A DNA stretch of 64,000 nucleotides, from the NCBI RefSeq assembly GCF_005884405.1, contig NZ_VCAO01000005.1, positions 1-64,000 on the forward strand. Reading direction: 5' to 3'. How positions within the stretch are numbered: position 1 is the first letter of the stretch; each line of letters opens with the position of its first letter. Shown here piece by piece: positions 53,408 to 62,316 of this stretch. The notes under the pieces were generated by a model, which saw only the letters and a list, made by a program, of their open reading frames with translations, was not told the origin of the DNA and did no database searches. This DNA comes from Qipengyuania marisflavi (GTDB lineage: Bacteria > Pseudomonadota > Alphaproteobacteria > Sphingomonadales > Sphingomonadaceae). The translations under genes and the position numbers were made by a program.

Positions 53408-53914
53408 CTACCCCCGTATGTGCAGCACGCAGATCAGCGTGAACAGCCGCCGCGCGGTGGCAAAATCGGTATCGACCTTGCCCTCAAGCCGCTCGATCAG
53501 CAGCTCGGCTGCGCGATTGTGCACCCCGCGGCGGGCCATGTCGATGGTCTCGATTTCAGCCGGAGTGGCCTTGCGGATCGCTTGATAATAGCTGTCGCAG
53601 ATCGCAAAATATTCGCGGATCGGGCGGCGAAAACGCGCCAGCCCCAGCAGCAATTCTTCGATCACGACGTCGTCAGCATCGGCAATGGTCATTGCCAGCC
53701 GCCCGTCACGCACTGCCAGCGTCAGGCGGAACGGACCGCCTGCCCCGCGCTCGGCTGCGCGCAGCGGCTTGAAGGTGTTTTCCTCGATCAGATCGAAGAT
53801 CGCGACGCGCCGTTCCTGCTCGACATCAGCATTGCGCCACAGGATCGTCTCTTCATCCAGAGCAATATGCGCGATGCGGTAATCGCTTTGTGGGGGAGAT
53901 GCGGAATCGGTCAT
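53408..53914 (-). CDS. UPF0262 family protein
   Basis: This 168-residue protein matches UPF0262, an alphaproteobacteria-restricted family: RIAHIALDEETILWRNADVE, ERRVAIFDLIEENTF, FRRPIREYFAICDSYYQAIR and RRLFTLICVLHIRG. Function unknown. It is the first gene of the UPF0262-GH25-cdd run and divergent from dnaB. Confidence 0.95.
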   Translation of the reverse strand: MTDSASPPQSDYRIAHIALDEETILWRNADVEQERRVAIFDLIEENTFKPLRAAERGAGGPFRLTLAVRDGRLAMTIADADDVVIEELLLGLARFRRPIREYFAICDSYYQAIRKATPAEIETIDMARRGVHNRAAELLIERLEGKVDTDFATARRLFTLICVLHIRG

Positions 53915-54081
53915 GCGCTGCGGACCGCTTTCGCAAGCCTTACAGGGCACGGCAAGGGCGGGGATCGCAATGGTGTCCTTTTGGCCCGGATTGCGGCTTT
54001 TCGGATTCCTCCACAGGGCTGTCCTCGGATCAGTTGAATTGCTGCCTTCACAGCCAATTCCCATTCCCGCATGGTGGCGCC

Positions 54082-55596
54082 ATGGCCGACACCGACCTTA
54101 TGCTTCGCCCCGACGATTCGCCCGCCGCAACTGCGCCGCAGGGCCGCTCCCTGCCCGCCAACCTTGAGGCGGAGGCGGCATTTATCGGCGCGGTGCTGAT
54201 CGACAACAAGGTGATCGAGGAACTGCAGACCCCGCTGGCGCCCGCCCATTTTCACGAGCCGGTGCATCAGCGTATTTACGAACGGGTGTTGACCCTGCTG
54301 GACCGCAATTCGGTCGCCACGCCGGTCACCCTCAAACCCTATTTCGAGGCTGACCAGGGGCTGAAACAGCTGGGCGGCGTGACCTATCTGGCACAGCTGA
54401 CCGCCGATGGTCAGGGCCTGCTGCACCCGCGCCAATTGGCCGAACAGATCTATGACCTCGCGCTGCTGCGCGAACTGGTGACTGTGGGCCGGACACTGGT
54501 CGAAGGCGCGCTGGACACGTCCGAAGAGGTCGCGCCGCTGCAGAAGATCGAGCAGGCCGAGGCCGATCTGTACCGCGTTGCCGAGGGGGCGACCACGGGC
54601 AGCGAGGCGCAAAGCTTCCGCACCGCCGCGCTGGGCGCGCTGCAAATGGTGCAGGCGGCGATGAATTCGGGCGGGCGCTTTTCGGGCAAGACCACCGGGC
54701 TCGACACGATCAACGACAAGACCAGCGGCCTGCACAATTCGGATCTTATCATTCTGGCCGGACGTCCCGGCATGGGCAAAACCTCGCTCGCCACCAACAT
54801 CGCGTTCAACGCAGCTGCGCGGCAGATGCGCGACAAGATTGACGGCATCGAGAAATCCCCCGGCGCAGCCACCGCTTTTTTCAGTCTGGAAATGAGCGCC
54901 GATCAGTTGGCCACCCGTATCCTTGCCGAACAGGCCGAAATTTCGAGCGAGAAGCTGCGGTCCGGCATGCTTAGCCGCGAGGAGTTTCAGCGGCTGTCCT
55001 TCGCCAGCCAGGAATTGAACGACCTGCCGCTGTATATCGATGACACGCCCGCGCTGACCATCGGCGCGCTGCGCACCCGAGCGCGGCGGCTGAAGCGGCG
55101 GCACGATATCGGGCTGGTGATCGTCGATTATCTCCAGCTGCTGCAAGGTTCGGGCCGCGCCACCGACAACCGCGTGAACGAAATTTCGGAGATCAGCCGG
55201 GGGCTCAAGACGCTTGCCAAGGAACTGGCGGTTCCGGTGATCGCGCTGTCACAGCTCAGCCGCGCGGTGGAACAGCGCGAGGACAAACGTCCGCAGCTGT
55301 CGGATTTGCGAGAATCAGGCTCGATCGAGCAGGACGCCGATATGGTGTGGTTCATTTTCCGCGGTGAATATTATCACAACTCGCTGAAGCCCGACACGCC
55401 AGACGAAACCAGCAGTGAAGACGTGCGCAACAAATATTCCGAATGGGAAGCGCGCCATCTGGAACTGGTGAACAAGGCCACACTGATCATCGCCAAGCAG
55501 CGTCACGGCTCCACCGGCAATGTCCCGCTGCTGTTCCAGAGCGAGTTCACCAAGTTCACCTCACCCGAATCGCGCGATTATTCGGATTACGAATAG
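54082..55596 (+). CDS. dnaB: Replicative DNA helicase DnaB
   Basis: The product is 504 residues. The N-terminal domain is PANLEAEAAFIGAVLIDNKV and the RecA-like C-terminal domain has Walker A ILAGRPGMGKTSLATNIAFN, Walker B VIVDYLQLLQG, RESGSIEQDADMV and IIAKQRHGSTG. It unwinds DNA at the replication fork. ATG 54082 is used; the frame extends upstream without a good start. Confidence 0.97.
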   Translation: MADTDLMLRPDDSPAATAPQGRSLPANLEAEAAFIGAVLIDNKVIEELQTPLAPAHFHEPVHQRIYERVLTLLDRNSVATPVTLKPYFEADQGLKQLGGVTYLAQLTADGQGLLHPRQLAEQIYDLALLRELVTVGRTLVEGALDTSEEVAPLQKIEQAEADLYRVAEGATTGSEAQSFRTAALGALQMVQAAMNSGGRFSGKTTGLDTINDKTSGLHNSDLIILAGRPGMGKTSLATNIAFNAAARQMRDKIDGIEKSPGAATAFFSLEMSADQLATRILAEQAEISSEKLRSGMLSREEFQRLSFASQELNDLPLYIDDTPALTIGALRTRARRLKRRHDIGLVIVDYLQLLQGSGRATDNRVNEISEISRGLKTLAKELAVPVIALSQLSRAVEQREDKRPQLSDLRESGSIEQDADMVWFIFRGEYYHNSLKPDTPDETSSEDVRNKYSEWEARHLELVNKATLIIAKQRHGSTGNVPLLFQSEFTKFTSPESRDYSDYE

Positions 55597-55613
55597 GCGC
55601 AGAACGGGCGCGC

Positions 55614-56801
55614 TCAGATCCCCAGATTCAGCCGCCGTGAGACGGTGTAATCGATCACCGACACCAGTACCCAGCCAGCCCACCAGCGAATCCGGTTCCA
55701 CACAGTCGCGCGGCTGCGGTGCAGCTGCGGCGTGATAGCTTCCGACACAGCGATATGCTGGCTGACGAATTCACGCATGGTGTTGGCCAGCGCGGCGTCT
55801 TCGATCCGCAGCATCACTTCCAGATTGAGATAGAGGCTGCGCATGTCGAAATTGGCGCTGCCCATATAAACCGCATCGTCGAGTACGATCAGCTTGGTGT
55901 GCAGCTTGCACGGGCTGAATTCCCAAATTTTCGCGCCGCGTTTGAGCAGGTAATTGTACAGCGATCGGGTTGCGCCGATGGTGGCGCCATTGTCCGATTT
56001 GCCCGCCATCACCAACCGCGTCTGCCCCTTGCGCGCCACCCGAGCGATGCGTTTCAGCAGGGTGTAAGGCGGCGAGAAATAGGCCATAAACATGTCCAGC
56101 TTCTCCCCCTCGGCCAGATCGCGCGTGACGCAGCGCGCCCAGCTGGACAGGCCGCGTGTGGGGCCGCCGACCAGCCAGCGCGCGTGGCCTTGACCTGAGG
56201 TCCAGTCCCATTGCTGTACCGTGTCGCGGATCGCCCGGAAATTGGCGCTGTCATTGTCGGTCCAGTCCAGCAGCTTGGCGAACCATTCGACCAGCCCGGC
56301 CACCGCATCGCCTTCGATCAATATGGCCAGATCGTTCCAGCCATTGTCCTGCGGCGAAGCGAAATAGTCGTCCTCGATATTGAATCCGCCGAACAGCGCG
56401 CGCTCGTCATCGGCGATCACCATCTTTTGATGATTGCGGATCAGATAGCGCTGGGTCTTGCGCGGGCTGAAACACAGGTGCCGACCGCCGCAATCGACCA
56501 GTGGCTTTAGGAATTCATCGGTTGCCGCCGCGCCGAATCGGTCGATAATCAGAGTCACTTCAACCCCGCGCTGCGCCGCTTCGCACAGGGCATCGCGCAA
56601 TTCGGTGCTCACCGTGTCTTCGGCAAAGATGTAGAAACACACATCCAGCTTGCGCTTGGCCGATGCCACCAGCTTCAACAGCGCACCGCGGCGGTCCTGT
56701 CCGGCGGGATAGAAGGTCAGCGATTGCCCCTGTGCCGTGGCCGAGAACGGCGGCGGGTCGCGGTAATTCGCCAGGTCTTGCTGGTCAGTCTGATCGCCCA
56801 T
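55614..56801 (-). CDS. Phospholipase D / cardiolipin synthase-family protein
   Basis: The product is about 395 residues from ATG 56801. It has two HKD motifs: RNHQKMVIADDERALFGGFN and LHTKLIVLDDAVYMGSANFD. There is no N-terminal membrane helix; a hydrophobic C-terminal segment (WWAGWVLVSVIDYTV) may attach it to the membrane. Likely role is phosphatidyl transfer to make cardiolipin. Confidence 0.92.
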   Translation of the reverse strand: MGDQTDQQDLANYRDPPPFSATAQGQSLTFYPAGQDRRGALLKLVASAKRKLDVCFYIFAEDTVSTELRDALCEAAQRGVEVTLIIDRFGAAATDEFLKPLVDCGGRHLCFSPRKTQRYLIRNHQKMVIADDERALFGGFNIEDDYFASPQDNGWNDLAILIEGDAVAGLVEWFAKLLDWTDNDSANFRAIRDTVQQWDWTSGQGHARWLVGGPTRGLSSWARCVTRDLAEGEKLDMFMAYFSPPYTLLKRIARVARKGQTRLVMAGKSDNGATIGATRSLYNYLLKRGAKIWEFSPCKLHTKLIVLDDAVYMGSANFDMRSLYLNLEVMLRIEDAALANTMREFVSQHIAVSEAITPQLHRSRATVWNRIRWWAGWVLVSVIDYTVSRRLNLGI

Positions 56802-56909
56802 GGCTGCGTGCTGTAGCGCCGCGCCGCACGGGCGCAAATGCTTGACTGCCACGCTATGCACGACTAAGCAGCGCGCTTTCCCGACACCCCTGATTGACCG
56901 GAGTGCCCG

Positions 56910-57254
56910 ATGGCGCGCGTTACCGTTGAAGATTGCGTTGACAAGATTCCCAACCGTTTCGACCTTGTCCTGCTGGCTGCCCAGCGGGCTCGTGAGATTT
57001 CAGGTGGTGCGGAACTGACGATCGAGCGGGACCGGGACAAGAACCCGGTTGTCGCATTGCGCGAAATTGCGGAACAGACCGTGCGCCCGACCGAGCTCAA
57101 GGAATCGGCCATCGGCAATCTGCAGAAGATCCTGCCTGATGACGAGGAAGAAGCGGACGAAGTCGGCTCGCTCAGCCAGTCGGCAGAAGCGCTGCGGATT
57201 ACGGCTTCGGCCCCGACCCGCTCAACCTCGGTTGGCGGCGATTACGAAGGCTAA
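56910..57254 (+). CDS. rpoZ: DNA-directed RNA polymerase omega subunit
   Basis: This 114-residue protein starts [20 protein letters not shown] with [20 protein letters not shown] and the alphaproteobacterial [14 protein letters not shown]. It helps assemble beta-prime into RNA polymerase. An acidic low-complexity tail follows. A terminator lies 28 nt downstream. No spoT/rel gene follows. Confidence 0.97.
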   Translation: MARVTVEDCVDKIPNRFDLVLLAAQRAREISGGAELTIERDRDKNPVVALREIAEQTVRPTELKESAIGNLQKILPDDEEEADEVGSLSQSAEALRITASAPTRSTSVGGDYEG

Positions 57255-57282
57255 GCCTGCGTGTCCCATTACTGAACAGCTG

Positions 57283-57309
57283 AAGGCCGCCCCGATGGGC
57301 GGCCTTTTG
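57283..57309 (+). terminator. Rho-independent terminator after rpoZ
   Basis: AAGGCCGCCC-CGAT-GGGCGGCCTT then TTGC: 10-bp perfect stem with 4-nt loop and short T-run. Confidence 0.92.
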
Positions 57310-57362
57310 CGTTGCAGTGCGTGTGTTGTGGCCGCTACACACGCGGGCGGAGGGCAAGCGGT

Positions 57363-58454
57363 ATGAGCAATATTGGCGATGCACTGGGCACAGCTGTCGA
57401 AGGCGGCCTGTTGTCACGCGCTGTCGCCAGCAAAGCTACCGGCAAGCAGCCGCCGGATGGGGATGACGTTCCACTCGCCGAAGGTCATTTTTCCGAAAGC
57501 AGCTGCCTCAATTGCGGCGAACTGCTGACTGGCCCTCATTGTCACCAATGCGGTCAGAAGGCACATTTGCACCGCACGCTGGGCGCGTTCATGCATGATC
57601 TGCTCCACGGGGCGCTGCATTTCGAAGGCAAGACCTGGAAAACGCTGCCCAAGCTGGCGTTCAAACCAGGCGAGCTGACCCGCCGCTATATCGCGGGAGA
57701 GCGCGCACGCTTTGTGTCACCGATGGCGCTGTTCCTGTTCTCGATCTTTCTGATGTTCGCAGTGTTTCAGGCGGTGGGGCTGACCACGCCAACCGACATC
57801 GATACCGAAGGTCCAATCGCACAGGCAAAGGTGCAGGCGAGCGAAGCGCGAGCAGACGTCCAGCTGAAATATGACGCCCTGCCCGAGAACGATCCGCAGC
57901 GCGCTGATTTATCCGGCGAAATCGCGAAGCTCGATACAGCGCTTGCAGCTATCGAGACCGGACAGGATTATACGTTCACGAACAAGGACGACAAGACCGT
58001 CTCGATGTCGATCAAGCAGACCGGCTGGAACTGGCTGGACAATGCGGTGCAAAAATGGCGCACCAATCCCAGCCTGATGCTCTATAAATTGCAGGCCAAC
58101 AGCTACAAATTCAGCTGGCTGTTGATCCCGCTGTCGATCCCGTTCGTATGGCTGCTGTTCTTCTGGAAGCGGCGCTTCAAAGCCTATGATCACGCAATTT
58201 TCGTGACCTATTCGATCGCTTTCATGTCGCTGCTGTTCATCACCATCTCACTGCTGATCAAATTTGGCGCGGCAGAGTGGCTGTGGGGGAGCATGCTGGC
58301 CTTCATCCCGCCCGTGCACATGTATAAGCAATTGCGCGGTGCCTACGGCCTGTCGCGCTTTTCCGCGCTGTGGCGGCTGGCAGTGTTGCTGTTCTTCATT
58401 GCAATTGTGGCAATGCTGTTCCTGCAAGTCCTGCTGCTGTTGGGCGCAATCTGA
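57363..58454 (+). CDS. DUF3667 membrane protein
   Basis: The product is 363 residues. A zinc ribbon (SCLNCGELLTGPHCHQCGQK) precedes the DUF3667 core (TWKTLPKLAFKPGELTRRYI). The membrane segments are LFLFSIFLMFAVFQAVGL near residue 125, then at least four after residue 250. A charged helical loop lies between. Function unknown; the family is common in Sphingomonadales. Confidence 0.9.
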   Translation: MSNIGDALGTAVEGGLLSRAVASKATGKQPPDGDDVPLAEGHFSESSCLNCGELLTGPHCHQCGQKAHLHRTLGAFMHDLLHGALHFEGKTWKTLPKLAFKPGELTRRYIAGERARFVSPMALFLFSIFLMFAVFQAVGLTTPTDIDTEGPIAQAKVQASEARADVQLKYDALPENDPQRADLSGEIAKLDTALAAIETGQDYTFTNKDDKTVSMSIKQTGWNWLDNAVQKWRTNPSLMLYKLQANSYKFSWLLIPLSIPFVWLLFFWKRRFKAYDHAIFVTYSIAFMSLLFITISLLIKFGAAEWLWGSMLAFIPPVHMYKQLRGAYGLSRFSALWRLAVLLFFIAIVAMLFLQVLLLLGAI

Positions 58455-58463
58455 GGCACAAGC

Positions 58464-58495
58464 AAAAGGGGCGCCCCGCAGGACGCCCCTTCAAT
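58464..58495. terminator. Hairpin shared by DUF3667 gene and ftsH
   Basis: AAGGGGCG and CGCCCCTT (58466-58473, 58484-58491) form an 8-bp stem flanked by A-run on one side, giving CCCCTTTT on the reverse strand. It can terminate ftsH and perhaps the DUF3667 gene. Confidence 0.75.
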
Positions 58496-58515
58496 TGTCT
58501 CGGATTACCAGCGAC

Positions 58516-60480
58516 TTAGACGCCCTGCGGCGCTGTCCCGCCTTCGCCGCCAAACTTGCGTCCGGCCTTGGGCACGGCTGCGCCGCCGGCGGGCTTGATC
58601 GCAATCGGGCCGCGCGGTTCGTTGGGGCGATCGATCTTGCCGTCCTTGATCAGCTGGTCGATTTCTTCACCGCTCAGCGTTTCATATTCGAGCAGCGCCA
58701 GCGCCAGCAGATGGAGCTTGTCTTCCTGCTCGCTGAGCACCTGAGTCGCCCGTTTGAGACCGTTTTCGACCAATTCCTTGATCTCGGCATCGATCAGCTT
58801 GTTGGTTTCCGCGCCGCCCATGGTGCGTGCGGTCTGGCCCATTCCAAGATAGCCTTCCTGGCTTTCCTCGTATTGAAGCGGGCCGAGCTTGTCGGACATA
58901 CCCCATTTGGTGACCATGCTGCGTGCCAGATCGGTGGCGTATTGGATATCGCCCGATGCGCCGCTGGAAACCTTGTCATGCCCGAAGATGATTTCTTCTG
59001 CCACGCGACCGCCCATCGCCACCGCCAGATTGGCGTGCATTTTGTCGCGGTGATAGGAATAGCTGTCGCGTTCGGGCAACCGCATAACCATGCCCAGCGC
59101 ACGGCCGCGCGGGATGATCGTGGCCTTGTGAATGGGATCGGACGCCGGTTCGTTGACCGACACCAGCGCGTGACCAGCCTCGTGATAGGCGGTCATTTTC
59201 TTCTCTTCCTCGGTCATGACCATGCTGCGGCGTTCAGCGCCCATCATGACCTTGTCCTTGGCGTCTTCAAATTCCTGCATCGCCACCAGCCGCTTGTTAC
59301 GGCGGGCCGCCAGCAGGGCAGCTTCATTCACCAGATTGGCAAGATCCGCGCCCGAGAAACCCGGCGTGCCGCGCGCAATGGTGCGCGGATTGACGTCGGG
59401 CGCCAGCGGCACCTTCTTCATGTGTACGGCAAGGATCTTCTCGCGCCCTTCGATATCGGGAATCGGCACAACCACCTGGCGATCGAAGCGGCCCGGACGC
59501 AGCAGCGCGGGGTCCAGCACATCGGGACGGTTGGTGGCCGCGATGATGATGATGCCTTCATTGGCCTCAAAGCCATCCATCTCGACCAGCAGCTGGTTCA
59601 GCGTCTGTTCGCGCTCGTCATTGGAATTGCCCAGACCGTGGCCGCGATGACGGCCAACCGCGTCGATTTCGTCGATGAAGACGATGCACGGCGCATTTTT
59701 CTTCGCCTGTTCGAACATGTCGCGCACACGGCTGGCGCCGACGCCCACAAACATTTCGACAAAGTCGGAGCCCGAAATGGTGAAGAACGGCACGCCCGCC
59801 TCGCCCGCAATCGCGCGCGCCAGCAGCGTCTTGCCGGTGCCGGGGCTACCGACCAGCAATGCACCCTTGGGGATTTGTCCGCCCAGCTTGGCAAAGCGGT
59901 GCGGGTCCTTGAGAAACTCGACGATTTCTTCCAGCTCTTCACGCGCTTCGTCGATACCGGCGACATCGGCAAAGGTGACCTTGCCCTGCTTTTCGGTCAG
60001 CAGCTTGGCCTTGGATTTGCCAAAGCCCATCGCGCCGCCTGCGCCGCCGCCCTTCTGGACCTGTCGCAGCGCAAAGAATGCGACGCCCAGGATCAGCAGA
60101 AAGGGGAGCGTCTGGATCAGGATGTACAGCAGCACATTGCCTTCATCCGCTTCAGCGCCGGAATAGGCGACGCCGTTATCCTCGAGCAATTTGGGCAGAC
60201 CGGTGTCGGTTTTGACCGGGATGGTGGTGAAAACGTCACCATTTTTCATCGTGCCGGTGATTTTCTTGTCGGAAATCTGGACGTCGGTGACCGAGCCTTC
60301 AGCCACTTTCGCCTTGAACGCCGAATAGGGCACCGCTGCGCCGCTGGGCTGTCCGGCATTGCCGAACACCGATACAACCATCAGCAGGGCCAGGAAAATC
60401 CCGCCCCACACCATCAGGCTTTTCACCCAGGGATTGGGACCTTCGCCCTCAGGGCCAGGCTGCTCGTTTTGATCGCTCAT
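58516..60480 (-). CDS. ftsH: ATP-dependent zinc metalloprotease FtsH
   Basis: The product is 654 residues. Two transmembrane segments ([19 protein letters not shown] and [20 protein letters not shown]) flank a periplasmic domain. The AAA+ domain has [20 protein letters not shown], Walker [13 protein letters not shown] and arginine fingers LLRPGRFDR. The zinc site is [18 protein letters not shown] precedes ATG 60480. Its modulators HflK/HflC are encoded at 16.6-18.6 kb. Confidence 0.97.
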   Translation of the reverse strand: MSDQNEQPGPEGEGPNPWVKSLMVWGGIFLALLMVVSVFGNAGQPSGAAVPYSAFKAKVAEGSVTDVQISDKKITGTMKNGDVFTTIPVKTDTGLPKLLEDNGVAYSGAEADEGNVLLYILIQTLPFLLILGVAFFALRQVQKGGGAGGAMGFGKSKAKLLTEKQGKVTFADVAGIDEAREELEEIVEFLKDPHRFAKLGGQIPKGALLVGSPGTGKTLLARAIAGEAGVPFFTISGSDFVEMFVGVGASRVRDMFEQAKKNAPCIVFIDEIDAVGRHRGHGLGNSNDEREQTLNQLLVEMDGFEANEGIIIIAATNRPDVLDPALLRPGRFDRQVVVPIPDIEGREKILAVHMKKVPLAPDVNPRTIARGTPGFSGADLANLVNEAALLAARRNKRLVAMQEFEDAKDKVMMGAERRSMVMTEEEKKMTAYHEAGHALVSVNEPASDPIHKATIIPRGRALGMVMRLPERDSYSYHRDKMHANLAVAMGGRVAEEIIFGHDKVSSGASGDIQYATDLARSMVTKWGMSDKLGPLQYEESQEGYLGMGQTARTMGGAETNKLIDAEIKELVENGLKRATQVLSEQEDKLHLLALALLEYETLSGEEIDQLIKDGKIDRPNEPRGPIAIKPAGGAAVPKAGRKFGGEGGTAPQGV

Positions 60481-60562
60481 CGACAGGAAATCCTTTCGTC
60501 CCCGCCAATGTAGGTGCGCAGGGGTGAATGGCAAGTTGACCGGACACGCGAAAATTCCGCGC

Positions 60563-61534
60563 TCAGCCAGCGATCCGGTCGATCAGCCAATATGCGCCAG
60601 TGATCCCGATGGCATAGGACGCCAAACGAATCGCAGGTATTTCGGCGGCGGGGCGCAGCCTGACAAGCGCAGCGCGCAGCAGCATTACGGCTGCGATGAC
60701 GGCAAGCTGGCCCGCTTCGACGCCCAGATTGAAGCTTAGCAGGGCAGCAGGCACCTCGCCTTCGGGCAAGCCGATTTCGCGCAATGCCCCGGCAAAGCCC
60801 AATCCGTGGAGCAGGCCAAATCCAAAGGCGACCAGCCACGGCAGGCGGTGTGACAGCGTGTCCCGCCGTCCGCGCAACAGTTCCAGCGCCAGAAACACAA
60901 TGCTCAGCGCAATCAGTGCCTCAACCGGACGCTGGGGCAATCCGGCCAGACCCAGCGTCGCACCCGCCAGCGTCAGCGAATGCGCCACTGTAAACGCTGT
61001 GGCGGCGATCACTACGGCCCGGCCGCGCACGACCAGCAGCACCAATGCAATTACAAACAGCAGATGGTCCCAGCCCGACAGGATATGCCCCGCGCCCAGC
61101 ACGAAATATTCGCGCCATACCTGCCCCGCATCGGGCCGCGCGGCGATGGTCGCGGCGGGCTGCGACAGTGTCAGCCGATAGATTTGCACCGGGCGGCCCT
61201 GAGGCGCGATTCGCACCAGAGCCTCTGGCGCGGTGGCGGTCAGCGGCCAGCCGATACGCTGGCCCGCAATCTCGCCTTGGCAGCGCACTTGCGCAGAACC
61301 AAGAGCGGCCAGCGCGGCAATATCGAAGCGCGGTTCGCCAATTATGCGGCACGCTGCGGGGAGAACCGGTAAAGTGCGCGGATTATCGGCGGACGAGGCC
61401 AGCGGCTGCTTCCAGCCCAGCGACCACATCGCCGCCTCACGCTGGGCGAACTGGACCGAGACCGGGCGCAGCTCGTCAGCGGAGGCAGGCACCGCCAGCA
61501 GCAATGCGAACAGGGCGGCGAGGTATCTCCTCAC
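60563..61534 (-). CDS. HupE/UreJ-family membrane protein
   Basis: The 323-residue product has a signal peptide ([16 protein letters not shown]), an extracytoplasmic beta domain of about 130 residues, and then a six-helix HupE/UreJ-like membrane domain with [37 protein letters not shown] and [20 protein letters not shown], rich in conserved His/Asp. HupE/UreJ proteins transport nickel, but fused forms like this one are uncharacterised. Its ATG overlaps the upstream PPIase stop by 4 nt. Confidence 0.9.
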   Translation of the reverse strand: MRRYLAALFALLLAVPASADELRPVSVQFAQREAAMWSLGWKQPLASSADNPRTLPVLPAACRIIGEPRFDIAALAALGSAQVRCQGEIAGQRIGWPLTATAPEALVRIAPQGRPVQIYRLTLSQPAATIAARPDAGQVWREYFVLGAGHILSGWDHLLFVIALVLLVVRGRAVVIAATAFTVAHSLTLAGATLGLAGLPQRPVEALIALSIVFLALELLRGRRDTLSHRLPWLVAFGFGLLHGLGFAGALREIGLPEGEVPAALLSFNLGVEAGQLAVIAAVMLLRAALVRLRPAAEIPAIRLASYAIGITGAYWLIDRIAG

Positions 61535-62316
61535 TCGATTTCGACCCGGTATGCCTCACGCAGAGCATTGTACGCGGCCGCCCGCCGCGCCGTGATGGTG
61601 CTGTTGCGCCAGTCGGCCTCGACGCGGTCACGGATTTCCGCCAGCGGCGGCACGCTGCCTTCCTCGCGATGGGACAGACGCACAAGGTGCCAGCCAAAGC
61701 CCGAGGGGATCGGCCCCTGCCACTCACGCGCCACCGACCGCTCGGCGATTTCCTGCGCGAATTGCTGCCCGAAAATCGCGCCCAGTTCGACCATCGACTT
61801 CGCATCGACAGTGCGCGGCAGGCTGATCGGCTGGCCGCTCGGCGAGGCCTGCCCCTTGGCCGCCAGCGCCGCCGCCTCGCTAGCGAAATAGACCTGTTCG
61901 AAATTCACCACACCGCCGGTTTCAAAAGTGCCCGCGTGGGCTTTGTGCCATTCTTCGAGCACCGCATCACCGGGTGTTTCCGCCTCGGCACTGGCCGCTG
62001 CAATCTCGTCCATCTTGGTGGCTAGCCGCCGCCGCACTGCCGGATCGTCCCGGTCCAGCCCCAGCCTCAGTGCTTCACGGTACAGCACTTCCTCGCGCAC
62101 GCGGCGTTCGATCAGGCCCGACAATTCAGCATCGGTGGGCGGCCGGCCCATCATCTGGGCGAAGCCCTGCGCGATTTGCGCCTGGTCGCTGCGGCTCAGG
62201 CTGATCGTGCGGCTGGCGGGATCAACCGGCGTGCCGATCCACGCGAACAGCGCGTACAGCACGGCTCCGCCGATCAGGAAATGCAACAGCGGTTCGCGCA
62301 GCAGCGCGCGGCTCAC
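61531..62316 (-). CDS. Membrane-anchored parvulin-type peptidylprolyl isomerase
   Basis: The product is 261 residues from the GTG at 62316, whose GTGA overlaps the DUF3604 stop. An N-terminal membrane anchor (LLHFLIGGAVLYALFAWI) precedes a SurA-like helical domain (GLIERRVREEVLYREALRLG). A parvulin-like domain follows, with NFEQVYFASEAAA, PSGFGWHLVRLSHREEGSVP and a C-terminal helix. It likely folds an exported partner such as the co-encoded proteins. Confidence 0.9.
   Translation of the reverse strand: MSRALLREPLLHFLIGGAVLYALFAWIGTPVDPASRTISLSRSDQAQIAQGFAQMMGRPPTDAELSGLIERRVREEVLYREALRLGLDRDDPAVRRRLATKMDEIAAASAEAETPGDAVLEEWHKAHAGTFETGGVVNFEQVYFASEAAALAAKGQASPSGQPISLPRTVDAKSMVELGAIFGQQFAQEIAERSVAREWQGPIPSGFGWHLVRLSHREEGSVPPLAEIRDRVEADWRNSTITARRAAAYNALREAYRVEIE

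Noticed and set aside
58264-60513. 749-codon forward open frame opposite ftsH
   Set aside because: It is antisense to a full-length FtsH, low in protein-like character, and reflects high GC third positions; only its first bases share the DUF3667 region.
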